A stretch of DNA of 64,000 bases from Prostheceraeus crozeri. Lineage: Eukaryota > Platyhelminthes > Polycladida > Euryleptidae. Below the pieces are notes generated by a model. The model saw only the letters and a list, made by a program, of their open reading frames with translations, did no database searches and had not been told where the DNA came from. A program made the translations under genes and the position numbers. The stretch covers positions 1,116,001 to 1,180,000 of the forward strand of contig CAJQUW010015391.1 of assembly GCA_907163375.1 (NCBI GenBank). Reading direction: 5' to 3'. Every line of letters begins with the position of its first letter. The stretch's first letter is position 1. Shown piece after piece: positions 38,205 to 49,268 of this stretch.

Positions 38205-38858
38205 AAAATTTTTCAAATTTGAGTATTACCGAGATGACGCCCTTATATAAGTAGTATGAAACAAGCTGGATGTCAAGAGGAATGAATATTTGCTAATAAG
38301 CATCGCAACTAAGCGGAAATAAAGCTAATATGCAAAGGAGCCGTATTATAATGGAAGTCTTCATGAAAAATTCGAGATCTGATTTTGCTTTCTTGGCTGA
38401 AATTTTAAGTTTTTAATTCAATTTTCACCGGCATGATTTTATGATTCACTAACTTCATGCTTCATTTCTTGAATGTGAATAGTGATGTGGACCCTTTTGC
38501 ATCTTTAAAGTTAATTGAAATCACACTGTCTTTGATTATGTGTGATTTTGTGATTTTGCTCTGCAAATGGCAGGTTGCCTGTGATATGATCACGCTGAAG
38601 AAAATACTTTTGAAGTTGAGCATGAAAGTAATACAAACCCATCGAATTGCTAATTTAACAAACATTAGATCTCCAAGGCTGTCATGACACTGAGAATCTG
38701 TTAAATAATATCATTCCTTCTGCATTGCTATCATGATCATTCAATTCAGTTGTAATCTCTTCAAAACCTCAAAAATTTGCATATCTCACATTTGGTAACA
38801 ATACCCAACTGCATTCACCTCGAGTTCATTTAATAAAATCGAAAGTGATACACATTGG
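38205..38858 (+). mobile_element. Fold-back element copy C, left-truncated
   Basis: It starts inside the left arm (TATTACCGAGATGACG..., homologous to 34477 onward), runs through the complete central segment (TTGCCTGTGATATGATCACG) and ends in the right-arm homologue at CACATTGG. It abuts copy B directly and lacks the LINE, so it preserves the LINE's empty site. Confidence 0.7.
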
Positions 38859-38864
38859 TCAAGC

Positions 38865-39545
38865 ATGTCTCATGAGAATTGTTTTAATCTAGATTCACTG
38901 TCTGAATCGACTGCTGATCACTGGGACGTGAATGTGCCTGCAGAACTAATGGAGATCCTTCTCAAATGTGTAAAGCCAAGAGCTTCTAAATCGCAAAATG
39001 ACGTTCCTAACACTGGATTTTGTGAGCTGTCTGAACTTCTCTCAATATGCACTGCATCTAGGCCTATAATTTGCAATTCCATCCGCACCCGTACTTTTCC
39101 GAACATCCTGGAAACTGGCGTTATTATTCCCATTCCGAAGACTACTCCTGCCAACATCAATAACTTGCGGCCTATCGCAGCCTTACCAAATGTCGTGAAG
39201 ATCACGGAGCGTTGCGCATGTAAATTCATGCGACCAGAGTTCTTCAGACACATGGCAATGATCAACACGTCTTTCGACAAGGGCACTCAACAACTACTGC
39301 CTTGATCGATATACAAGAATTTGCGACCCAATTTTACGACGATGTTACACTTTCCGGATGTGCCATAATAAGCGTAGACTTTTCGAAGGCGTTCGATTTG
39401 TCTCGTGAACAACGGGCCAATAATGCCCGAACTACGGATACGGGCAAGCAGGGATGGCACAGTCGATTCTTGCTGTCCACTCGGTGCAGTCCTCATTCGA
39501 AGAATGAAAGTGGATGGCAAATATCTTCGAGTAAACATTGATTTC
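38865..39545 (+). pseudogene. Second LINE fragment (RT domain), decayed
   Basis: The plus-strand frame 38865-39305 contains CVKPRASKSQNDVPN, LETGVIIPIPKTTPANINNL and RPIAALPNVVKITERC, the front half of a CR1/jockey-type RT. A neighbouring frame carries IISVDFSKAFDL, the first catalytic Asp block, and then degenerates. The family differs from the LINE in copy B (lower similarity in the same blocks). The 5' and 3' ends are missing. Confidence 0.75.
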
Positions 39546-40290
39546 ATCTGCAGCATGTCTGTCCCTGATAGATAGGGCTTTTGTTGATTTTTATGATGGT
39601 GTGCCTGACATAATTAAACTAGTTACTATGAATGGAAAGAACATGGCCACCGAATCCATCTGGGATCCATTTCTTACAACGGGTCTAATTTATGTTCTGA
39701 GAAGGCTTGCACTTCTCTATTTTTACCGCTTTATGACGTCATGGTATTAGATCTCATTCTCCGTTCCGGGTATGATGCTTATCTTTCCAGTTCAGGTATT
39801 GGGATTGGGGAAACTTAGTGAATTTTGCAGTTCTAGTCAGTAGTAATATGTGACAAGAGTTGAGGATGTTAGCAGCGTGAATGGTGGCATAAAGCATGTG
39901 CATAAACGAGATTTTATAATGCTTAGTTTAAGGAAAGTGAATGCTGGGAGTGGAAAAATTTTGGAAATTTTTCCAAAAAATTGGAAAAATTGAAAATTGG
40001 AAAATTTGGAATGTGGGAGTGGAAAGTTGGACCAATGGTAAGTAATCGGTTGGGAGGATTATTGTGCCAGATGATGACAAGTAAAAAATCGATTTCGAGA
40101 TAAGTGCGTGACTGGATGACAGCATCGTAGCACAATCCACAAATTCATCGGAAAATTCGTAATGAATATGAAATCTGTTCAGGATAAAGGGACTGAAACT
40201 AAAATTCGGCACGTGTTAGATAATCGCCAGCTAAATAAGAGTAGAATCTCACCCAATTAGGGTAGCTCTTAATATGCGCAGAGAGACGAA
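39546..40290. other. No supportable gene; GGAAA/TTTTGG-rich patch
   Basis: A patch at 39950-40020 with repeated TTGGAAA-type words resembles the MITE at 33.35 kb and may be a relic of it. No coding motif. Confidence 0.35.
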
Positions 40291-40299
40291 GGCGCAGCG

Positions 40300-40500
40300 G
40301 CAATTCAGAGGAAATTCTTCTTTTTGGACTTAAGGAAAGCGTATTTGCAATTTAGAGTTCGACCCTCTCTCGACTGGACCAAGCGGTGGCGACATGGAAG
40401 GGTGACGATTACCTTCTTGACGAGGTTGGGATTCAGATTGGCATTAGCTCCTAAAATAATGACTACTTTATCGAGAATATTCTTTCTGCGAACAAAGTAA
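40300..40500 (+). pseudogene. LTR-type retroelement pol relic (reverse transcriptase)
   Basis: Fossil. Short plus-strand blocks such as LDLRKAYLQFRV and TRLGFRLALAPKIM match the RT of Gypsy-like LTR elements. No LTRs or other parts were found near it. It is old and fragmentary. Confidence 0.5.
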
Positions 40501-41061
40501 TTGCTGAAAAAGTTTCGAGAAACATGTTTCTAGTGGTTATGTTGTTGGGGACTTGAGAATTTGGAGCTTCCAAGCAAGAAACCGCATGTAGGTCTACTTA
40601 ACTCGAGTCGGTGCGGGTTCCATGTTTGAAATTGACGAGGACTTTTCATCAGGGTTTGCGCGATGGATCTCTCCGACGGGGTGTCGAAGCTCCCCGACGG
40701 GTTGTATGTAAACAGTGTCAACTTGTTTTGTTTCAGCTCCTGTGATGAGACCCTGCCCTACTTTAGCAGTGACACTCTCAATTGACTAATACATGAAATG
40801 CATACATAATGAAATGGTCCAATGAACACCAACGTCTGTTGTGGGTTTAAATGACAAGTGAAAGAAACTAACCATGCATTTAGTTTTATGTATTCCAATC
40901 TGTGTGTATTCAGTTGAACCCGCTGAACAGACATATTACATACATTGTCGCGACCAGACACAGTGGATATTACATAGTCTTTGGTCGCGACCAGTCACGA
41001 TATGTCTGCGATCGGTATAAAATTGTTGCTGTTATTTTCAATTGAATAAAACATAGAACAC
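40501..41061. other. No gene; short direct repeat of GTCGCGACCAG
   Basis: (T/G)GTCGCGACCAG occurs at about 40947 and 40983, each followed by a CACAGTGG/TCACGATA-type sequence. Nothing else recognised. Confidence 0.4.
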
Positions 41062-41162
41062 TTACTCTCTCACTCTTTCACTCACTCACTCACTCACTCG
41101 CTCACTCTCTCACTCACTCACTCACTCACTCACTCACTCTCCCACTCTCTTACTCACTCTCA
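41062..41162. repeat. Microsatellite (CACT)n/(CTCA)n
   Basis: About 100 bases of tetranucleotide repeat with CTCT interruptions. Confidence 0.95.
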
Positions 41163-42394
41163 CAGGAAAGAAATGATTACATCGCAAAGTTATTACAAAA
41201 TCGTGACTTAGATGGTTGAAAACTTCACATTCTTGTCGCACAGTGAGGCACAAGCAACTAGCGATTGAGTATCATTGCTCTCTCACCACTCACCAGTCAC
41301 CACACCGACTGTGCCAGATGTTCACGATGCATCACATTTGCATTCATTGAACAGAATTTTGTGGTCCTCCGAAAAATGTTGAATAAAGTTTGAAGAAGAA
41401 TTATTGGAACTGATTTTAATAAAACTTCATATTCTTGCTTCTTACGTCGAAAGAACTTGAAGACACCAAAAACTAGTACTTTTGTTGAAAGGGAATGTGA
41501 CATTTTCAGCCATTGAAGTCGCAATTTTGCAATGACTTTTCGATATTATTTCTTTCATAGTTTTCTGATGAGCACCAGCAATATATCAAAAGAAACCTCA
41601 GAAGAAGCACGTTCGCTTCGTGCCTGATTCATTATCACACTCACATGCTTCCTTATTGAAAAGATGTGAAATTGAGCGATTTTCATATTTTAGTCGCTGT
41701 CCACAATAGCAGGTGAAAGTTTATCGTAGCTAAAAAGTTGAAAATGTAAGCTCGCGAATGATGATTGGAACGTTGGTGTGCGATACTATTTGAAGGCATG
41801 GCAACTGATTGAATTTCGACTTAATTTAGGGTGAAATCTACACTAAATGAACTGTGTCTTATTGAGCCGCGTATAATTCAGCCTCGTAATGAATTCAGTG
41901 TATTACTGAGCCGCAGACTTCGCTATCTGTTAATGGCACCTCTCGCTATTTCTTAGTGAAAGATCCCGCTGGAAAACGCTCATGTATGCGATCGCATTCA
42001 GTTTTATATAAATTCAAAATTCTCTCCCGAAAACATTATGCCATTCAAGGAATGAAAGTGTATTGCCATGCATCACCGCGTATATTTTTTACTTTAATGT
42101 AATCAATATTTATATATTAAATATATAAATTATTTCTATAATATTTTAGTATTGTGTAATCATCATTTCATTTTTTATTTTACAATTTTAATATTTTTTG
42201 CGTTTAATGGCATACATTTTTTCGGGAGAGTATTTTGCCTCTGATGTGAGAAACGAGGATAGAACGTCAACAAGAGATGTTGTTGCATATTGTTCTTGTG
42301 TACGTCCACTGAAAGGAAATATTAAGTATTGAAAGTTAAACTTTTTCATATTAGCAAACAACGTAAAATGACATGACACATTCACTGATGACTT
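41163..42394. other. No supportable gene
   Basis: AT-rich, with a TATA/ATTT-rich stretch at 42080-42190. No motif. Confidence 0.4.
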
Positions 42395-44665
42395 GACTGA
42401 TCAAGAAACTAATCATGCGTTTCATATTAAGTATAGATATTTCAATTGCAGAATGACACAGCCGTTCGCAGCATTGACGCTTCGCTGACATTCCAACAGC
42501 AGAATTACCGAAATGATTTGAAGCGTTCCCGTTTGCAGCTCAGAAATAGAGCTTTCGAAAACGGGTACAACATTGCCGTTTCAATTGAAATTATCGTCAC
42601 TAAAATTTGAATGCATCATGCAGATGAATCATGGCTGCACTTGCAAGTTCATGAGATGGCAAATGAGCATCTCAGGTTCATAGCAAAATAAGAAAAATCC
42701 TGATTTTGCTCGAAATTGCAACACCATACAACAAGAATGAAATATTCTTAAATATTAGCAATAATATATAATATAATGTATATACAATTAATAATGTATA
42801 AAATATATAATGTGTAAAATATATAATGTGTAAAATATATAATGTGTAAAATAATAGAATGTGTAAAATAATAGAATGAAAATATTCTGTAAATGCAATA
42901 GAAAGATTTCCGTTTAGACAGAAATATCCGTCTATATACCTGAAGAGCATAGTCAACCATAATAATTTTTAATTGAATCTGTTCTTGTTCTGTCCCAGAT
43001 CATGAATTGACTACCAAGTTAAAAGTGACCGTTTTCTATTGAAGAGTACAAAGAAGTCAAATGTAAATTTTACAAATAATAGATATACAGTAATCATAAT
43101 GCATCCTGCCTAAGCTTGCAAGACCACTGATGAGGTCAGAATGAATTTCTCATGAGCTTCTTGCCATTTTAACAAAATCATAATAAAGCAATTCATTGTA
43201 ATTTTGCACTGAACAAATCAGTCATTAATATTATAGACAATTTGAATAACTGAGGCTCAAAAGGTTAAAAGAATAACAAAAAGGCTGCGTCTTTATTGTT
43301 TTCATTGTTTCGTTTTGCACTTGAAACGATAATGTTACATTTGATTTGGTAAAGATCGGTAGCTTACGCATTCATGCCGGCGCAAGTGCATGGCGCAAAC
43401 TCTTTTCGACTGCTGCACTTTGAAATAGCATTATCAATCTTGAAGGGACAAACCTCGTTCTTGACGGGTCAAACTTATGAGCTTATGAACTTATGAGCTT
43501 CTTGCCATTTTAACAAAATCATAATAAAGCAGTTCATTGTAATTTTCAATTTTTGTGATTGGATTATATAGAACGCTTGTTTTACTTTGCTAAATAACGC
43601 AGCGTTGAGGGAAGAACGAATAAGATGCGAATAGCAACTAACAAGTAAGGGCTTGAACAAGTACCGTGGACAACATTAAATTGTATATCGTACTGATAGC
43701 GATCAAGAAGTCTGAGTATGTATTCTTCCATGATTCGGAGTCATTACACAGTTGTCGATGGACCGCATGATCGATATGCTTCAGGAAATACTATATTGCT
43801 ATGGACTTCACTTAATATAATTGGAGCATTGATTTCAAGACGAAAACGATTAGCTGTCAGTGAATATAGCAACTAGCATCCATCTGTATTGCAAGTTTAT
43901 AGAGACTCAGAAGAACAGAAAAAATATAGGTTTGACCGATCAAGAAGCTAATCATCCGTTTCATATTAAGTAAAGACATTTCAACTACAGAATGACATGA
44001 TCATTCACAACATTAACACTTCAAGTTCATCGCGGACATTCCAACAGCAGAATTGCCGAAATGAGGAGAAGCGCTCCCACTTCAAATGCCAGTTGCCGTA
44101 TCAACAGAACAATGAAAACAAAATCCAACGAAAATTCACCCTAATCAATGGAGATCTGCACCCGCAGACATGAAACAAAGAGGTAAATGTCAACTAACAA
44201 GTAAGGGCTTGAACAAGTATCGTGGAAAACATTAAAATGTCTATCAAGAAATCTTGGAATGTATTCTTCCATGGTTAGGATTCTAGGATGCATTACACAT
44301 TATTTTATCGATGGATCTCATGATCGATATATTTCATGTTTTTCTAGGATTTATGATTGATGATGACTTCATAAAATATTATTGGAGTATCGATTTCAAT
44401 ACAAAAAACGATTAACTAATATTGAATATAGCAACTAACATCCATCTGCATTGTAAGTTTATAAAGACGTTCATTGTTTCGTTTTGCATTTGAAACGACA
44501 ATGCTGCAGTTGATTTGGTGAACAGCAGCAGTTAACTCATGCATACCGGCAAAAAAGCATTTGAAACGGCAATAACGCAAATTATTTTCGACTGCTGCAC
44601 TTTGAAATAGCATTGTCAATCTTGAAGGGACAAAACTCGTTCTTGACGGGTCAAACCTATGGTAT
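42395..44665. repeat. Block of paired, diverged direct repeats
   Basis: At least three segments recur in order-shuffled form. GATCAAGAA(A/G)CTAATCAT... is at 42400 and 43937. CTAACAAGTAAGGGCTTGAA... is at 43638 and 44191 and stays alike for nearly 290 bases. TTCATTGTTTCGTTTTGCA...GACGGGTCAAAC is at 43299 and 44469 (about 190 bases). GAGCTTCTTGCCATTTTAAC is at 43154 and 43496. No protein is encoded. Copies of a non-coding repeat or a locally duplicated unit. Confidence 0.75.
42790..42880. repeat. AT-rich minisatellite, 16-17-bp unit
   Basis: About five tandem copies of a unit close to AATGTGTAAAATATAT, with slight changes in the last two. Confidence 0.85.
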
Positions 44666-45135
44666 TATACATCGATAGACAGAAATGATTATTGGTAATT
44701 CAACTTTGTCCGATGTTTCAATCTGTTTAGCCCAGAGGATGCACATCCGTCATCACTTCAGCATCTTCTCAGTTTAATCATTATCTACACGAGCGCAAGT
44801 GACAATGACGTGCTGTGGCGTTCTGTAGAGTGTAGGCCTTATGGAATGCATCCAGTCAATCGGTTAACGAATGAGACTTGATGCAGCGATCGGCTGGTGC
44901 AATTGACTGATTAGCGTTCTGAAGCAATGACAAAACAAGACACATTACACGAATTTGCAAGAATTTAAGCTAGTAGGAAAAACAATTATTTATTTAAAAA
45001 CCTTTAGGAGGTATGACATACCGTTGTAATCTGCAGTGTGATTGATCTTAGGTTGATACTCTTTTATCATTAAAGCTTCTACAACATTTATATGATAATT
45101 ACTGTTGCCTTTATACCTTATGCGAAATTGATTAC

Positions 45136-45815
45136 TTATATCATAGTACAATGATTACATGTATTGATATGTTTGTAAACTGCTGTATCTGTACTTCTAT
45201 GCTCTTCGATCCTTTGTTGGAGTCTTCGTTTGGTTTTGCCAATATATTGGCTGCTTGGATCACCCAAGCATGTGAATTCATAGACCACACAAGACTTCAG
45301 CAAAGGTCCCGATTTGCATTTCAAAGAGAAGTATGATTTTACTTTGGTAGTGTTGAATACAATCTTAGAGTTGATACCGTATCTTTTGTATATTTTCATC
45401 AAATTATTCCGTAATGTAAGCGATGGTTGACCAATATACGGTAGTACTGTATAGTTTACATGTGCATCTGCTGCACTCGTACATGTATCATTGTGCCCGT
45501 TGGAAATCACTGTACTCTTTTTGTTAAGAAAGTTACGTACGATTTTTTCTACTGTAATCCGTGGGTAGCCATTTTTCTGAAAAATACTAGTCATGTTTTT
45601 TACTTCGTTATAAAACATTTCCCAGCAGTTTGATACTGTATATGCTCGATGTAACATCTCATTAATAAGTCCAACTTTCCATTGCCTAGGGCAAACGGAA
45701 TTGTAATTTAATAAGAGGCCAGTATACGTATCTTTACGGTAAATGGAAGTTTGTAAAGTATCTTCGGTGTTAATGAATAGTAGTAAGAAAACGGCGAACA
45801 CCAGATAGCGCAAGA
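45136..45815 (-). pseudogene. Penelope-like element 3' part with GIY-YIG endonuclease, 5'-truncated
   Basis: The minus-strand frame reads SIYRKDTYTGLLLNYNSVC (family motif vYRK.T.TG), QKNGYPRITVEKIVRNFLNK (NGYP...i......l) and then CVVYEFTCLGDPSSQYIGKT then KRRLQQRIEEH, the GIY-YIG nuclease core with its Arg. Penelope elements use this nuclease to open the target. The RT core is absent, so it is a dead fragment. Codons upstream of about 45815 (a Pro/Gly-rich leader) belong to the adjoining sequence, not to Penelope, although the frame is open to 46035. Confidence 0.85.
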
Positions 45816-46130
45816 TGGCCGCCGTCGTGGCTGAGTCCCCCCCCTCTGGTCCGCCAGTGTCGTGATGTGCCGGCGAGGTTCCGCTGACGTCCCCCCCCTC
45901 TGGACCGACAGTGTGTGAGCCTCGGGTGTCTGTGTCCGACCGCCTGGTGGACTTGGGCGACCGTCTAGGTTGACCTGGGCGACCGTCTAGGTTGTCTTGG
46001 TTAAACTGTGGGATGTTTTGGTGTGTAGTGTCCAAACGAAGCCTCGGATGTGAAAACGGAGGCCAGATTCGGATTCAGCGTGAAATTCTGCATCTGTATG
46101 GTGAATTTGAAAGCAATCGGAGATAAAAAT
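45816..46130. other. Junction between the Penelope fragment and the Polinton end
   Basis: GC-richer DNA with repeated GACGTCCCCCCCCTCTGG words (about 45831, 45890, and again at 46140) and a 20-bp duplicated GGGCGACCGTCTAGGTTG(T/A). The exact Polinton terminus is probably in or near this stretch but cannot be fixed without the other end. Confidence 0.5.
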
Positions 46131-46709
46131 TTTTCGCTGACGTCCCCCCCCCTCTGGACAGCTTGCTTCGATCTTGGCTTCTAGTGGACGGATTTTGTCG
46201 AGTGAGGTGTCATTTGAAAGCTAAGAGTGAGACAAATTCACTGAAACAAACGGCTTGTTCCTATCTGTCTTCGTTTACATGTGAGACGCCATTTAAGATT
46301 TTAGGTCGGAGCTCACCTGAAAAAATCCTAAGTGTCAGAGTGACTTTGTATGGGAAAAATTAAAAATTTTCCAAAGTGTGGAATTTCGACCTGGGACCTT
46401 TACCAAAGTTTGTTTCATCAAATTTCGCTGACCCCCCCTTTGTTCTAACTTTGGTTCTAGTGGACGGATTTTGTTCGTTCGAGTTGCATTGGAAAGAGGA
46501 TGAAACACTGCTCGACCGCATTTTTCGTTGCGAGTCAATCGGAGCAGCCGTTCAAAAGTTAGAGCGGTTACAAGATTTTAGGTCGGAGCTCACCTGAAAA
46601 ATCCTAAGTGTCAGAGTGACTTTGTATGGGAAAAATTAAAAATTTTCCAAAGTGTGGAATTTCGACCTGGGACCTTTACCAAAGTTTGTTTCATCAAATT
46701 TCGCTGACG
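46131..46709. repeat. Polinton end: two direct subrepeats of about 280 bp
   Basis: Both copies (46131-46432 and 46424-46709) start TTCGCTGAC(GT)CCCCCCC, share CTAGTGGACGGATTTTGT, and end with the same roughly 130-base segment (AGGTCGGAGCTCACCTGAAA ... GGGACCTTTACCAAAGTTTG). Terminal repeats of this size and internal repetition suit a Polinton terminal inverted repeat; the partner copy lies outside the window. Confidence 0.7.
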
Positions 46710-46736
46710 GCTTTGGAATCAGCTTGATGTTATTGT

Positions 46737-46784
46737 CCAATGAGGATCATCATCCAATGAGAATCAAGCATTTCTTTATAAATA
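46737..46784 (+). promoter_or_regulatory. Rightward promoter: two CCAAT boxes and TATA
   Basis: CCAAT at 46737 and 46754 (17 bases apart) and TATAAATA at 46777 (23 bases after the second CCAAT). The same geometry recurs, inverted, upstream of polB at 63.7 kb. It would drive the rightward block. A GTAAGT splice donor and a TTTTCATTTTCAG acceptor (46881-46946) suggest a short leader intron after it. Confidence 0.6.
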
Positions 46785-46946
46785 GCGAGCCTTCCACAGT
46801 GAGAATCATTCCATCGTTGAATCACACGAGTGACGGACGCACATTTTCTCTCTCTATTCTATTATCCAACTAAAAATGTAAGTCGCTACTTCCCTCCCTC
46901 TCCTCCCTTGAACGTAAACTTAATACAATCTTTTTTCATTTTCAGG

Positions 46947-47652
46947 CATCTACTCCATCTGCTGCACTAGTAGGACAAAATGACGGTCAAACGTTACAAG
47001 GTTCGCTCCGATCAGATCATCTACAACTGAGGCCAGTGGAAGAAACAACCAAGGTACATAATCCTACACCGCTACAGCGTAAATTTAAACAAGTCTTGCG
47101 TTATGACGATCATAGCGTAGTACTCCAAACGGGAATGCTCCCTTCCACGGATGTCAAGATAATGCGCAATCAGTATGGGGGACTACATACTGATCCCCGT
47201 GAGTCCGTACATTCGCCGCCAACTCGATATTATTGAGGAGTACGTGACATTAAATATGGACATTCCTACTCCTCTTGCTCAAGAGTGGAAAGCGAGAGAT
47301 GACAAGGATACTCCCTATAGAAAGATTTGGGATGGTAATCAAATTTGCCTACCGGTATCACATTGGTGTACTTACTATAAGAAGGAGGGAGATCATTCAA
47401 CAATCATCACATGCGACGAGCTCGGAGAAGGTACTTGGGATATCCTTTTCAAAGTGAATGGGACTATATTATGGTCAGCACAAAGATAATAAAATAGCCT
47501 CTCTCTCCATGCATATGGAATCCATCCTATATATTCCAAAACCAGCCAGCGTAGATGACATAATTGATCAAATCCTCAACAGCAGTGGTACGAAGCGCAA
47601 GTCGGAGAAGAATGCTACATCAAAACGCAAATCAAAGAAGGAGAATTACTAG
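46947..47652 (+). pseudogene. Polinton leftmost gene, unknown product, broken
   Basis: Open stretches read PLQRKFKQVLRYDDHSVV, MGDYILIPVSPYIRRQLDII and CDELGEGTWDILFKVNGTIL, ending Lys/Ser-rich (TKRKSEKNATSKRKSKKENY). The composition is protein-like and the strand agrees with its neighbours. No family is recognised. Confidence 0.45.
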
Positions 47653-47852
47653 TCCTTTCCTAACTCTACCCTATGACAATTCGCTTATGTGCTTTGAGTG
47701 TCGTAGACGTGGTCTTATTAGATACATTTACTTCTTCGTTGCCATCATATCATTTGTGTATTTTGTCGTGAAAAGCATCGATGTAATTCTTCATTTTGTA
47801 ATATGTTATAGAACGCTTCCTTAGATGTGTAAATTTCCGTTTTAGGCTTCTA

Positions 47853-48393
47853 TCATCATTTTTATGGATTGTGAGGGTGAACCTGTACAGGAGCTCAGTG
47901 CTATTGCTATGGACAATTGGACATATCAGATTGTTAGTGTCTATCATCAACATGCCAACTGCGATCCCAATGTTGATCAATGGGCGAGAAAACACATTCA
48001 TGGACTTAATCTGAAATATTTGCAAGACTATGGCTTTTCTTGTGAGAGTGCTCTTCTTATTGACTTTAAACGATGGTTAGCTGCTTTCAATGTTATACGC
48101 ATCTTTTTAATAATCCTGGTAAGGAGAGGAAAGTATTTCCCAATCTAATCATTGATGATATTTTGCTCCCGCCTTGGGATAGTAGAGTGAATCAACATTA
48201 TCATGAAGTCACGAAACGTTTTAAGGATTTGTGTGTTCCTATTTTGTCTGTTCGTTGTAGTAGCTACGTTCATAACCAATGCTTCTTTCCTCCTTACCTC
48301 AACACTGCCAAAGTCCTGTATGGTTATCATTGCTCGCTGTATGATAGTTATCAGCTGTATCTATTTTATCTCTTTCAAACCATTGATTTATAA
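47853..48393 (+). pseudogene. DEDDh-type 3'-5' exonuclease-like protein of the Polinton, broken
   Basis: IFMDCEGEPVQELSAIAM supplies a D-x-E first exonuclease motif, and GYHCSLYDSYQLYL supplies an H-x4-D third motif, the signature of DEDDh nucleases (RNase T/ExoX type). Exonucleases of this kind could process DNA ends or RNA during element replication; that role is inferred. It is encoded rightward between the leader gene and the small structural-like genes. Confidence 0.55.
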
Positions 48394-48480
48394 TGCATGC
48401 TTGTTACCGTTATTCAATAAATGTTACTATGAGAAGAGTTGTTGTTTTCATGCAATGGATGGGTTAGATAAAGGGCGATC

Positions 48481-48891
48481 ATGTCTTTCTCAAACGACTG
48501 CGGAACATTACGTTTTCATAGGCAAAGTTTAAAAGGAGCTGTTCAAGATTATGTGATAAAATTTCATAAAGATGAGACCGACATCGAAGCAGTGGTCGAT
48601 GATGCTAGCACTCTATTTCTAGAGTTAATGAATACATTCTCTGATAGCATTATCATGGCGCGATTAGTTGCGAAAATTAAGTTTAGTCATTTTGGAAAGG
48701 AAGAGGTGGAAAGTCGCTCTTTCCATTTTGCTTCTTATTCAATGGAAGTGGTAGATCACCCCCAAGAATTTTTTAAAAGACATATGATAAAAATTGCTGA
48801 ACGTCTTAACGCATTTAACCATCATGGTAGCAGTCTAGTGATTGAAGCGATTTCAGATATTCACATTCAACTTTCCATAAAGAAAAATTGA
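48481..48891 (+). CDS. Polinton protein resembling the N-terminal domain of its own polB
   Basis: A 136-codon frame. Its C-terminal half, FFKRHMIKIAERLNAFNHHG then SSLVIEAISDIHIQL, lines up with the polB N-terminal region (HIQGLKLNIDKFNERDSGLI, FDGIESALFKISL). The preceding ARLVAKIKFSHFG also fits KALIYLKIKYVKI there. This kind of domain commonly precedes the polymerase in related elements. A free-standing copy may bind DNA or the polymerase; that is conjecture. Confidence 0.5.
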   Translation: MSFSNDCGTLRFHRQSLKGAVQDYVIKFHKDETDIEAVVDDASTLFLELMNTFSDSIIMARLVAKIKFSHFGKEEVESRSFHFASYSMEVVDHPQEFFKRHMIKIAERLNAFNHHGSSLVIEAISDIHIQLSIKKN

Positions 48892-49268
48892 AAATGCAGT
48901 GGTACTTGATTGTATCACAACTGGTTTTCGAGCTATGTCTGCTCACTCTCGAAGTATATTCCTTCTGTACATGCGTCTATTATTTAGAAAAGGCTAGCAA
49001 ATTCATATCTTCAAAAAGACTTGCATAGACATCAGTAACGGTGAAACTATGTGTTTGCGATGTATGTAAGCGAAAGGATGGAAATGAAAGCGCATCTTCA
49101 AGAGATGTAAGCATGCTTTTTGTCCAACGCTGTTTCATACGTAATTGCATTCAACTTTGCCAATGTAACCACTGTGATATTGCTCATTTCGAGTGTCACT
49201 TATGTCGCAATAGTTAGTACCTATGCAAATGTGGTAAAGATAGGTTTTAGCAAAGACTAACACGGAAA

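Noticed and set aside
34336-38858. A LINE mobilised as part of a DNA element with long inverted repeats, with copies A and C as its deletion derivatives
   Set aside because: Copies A and C carry the same continuous empty site, and the LINE has its own (ATT)n 3' tail at the junction, so a simple LINE insertion into copy B explains everything.
41062-41162. Regularly spaced repeat as a CRISPR-like array
   Set aside because: It is a continuous tetranucleotide microsatellite without spacers, in animal DNA.
45830-46035. N-terminal Pro/Gly-rich part of the frame joined to the GIY-YIG domain as one protein
   Set aside because: The composition changes at about 45815 and the leader lies in the repeat-rich Polinton-side DNA; the fusion is a chance open frame across a junction.
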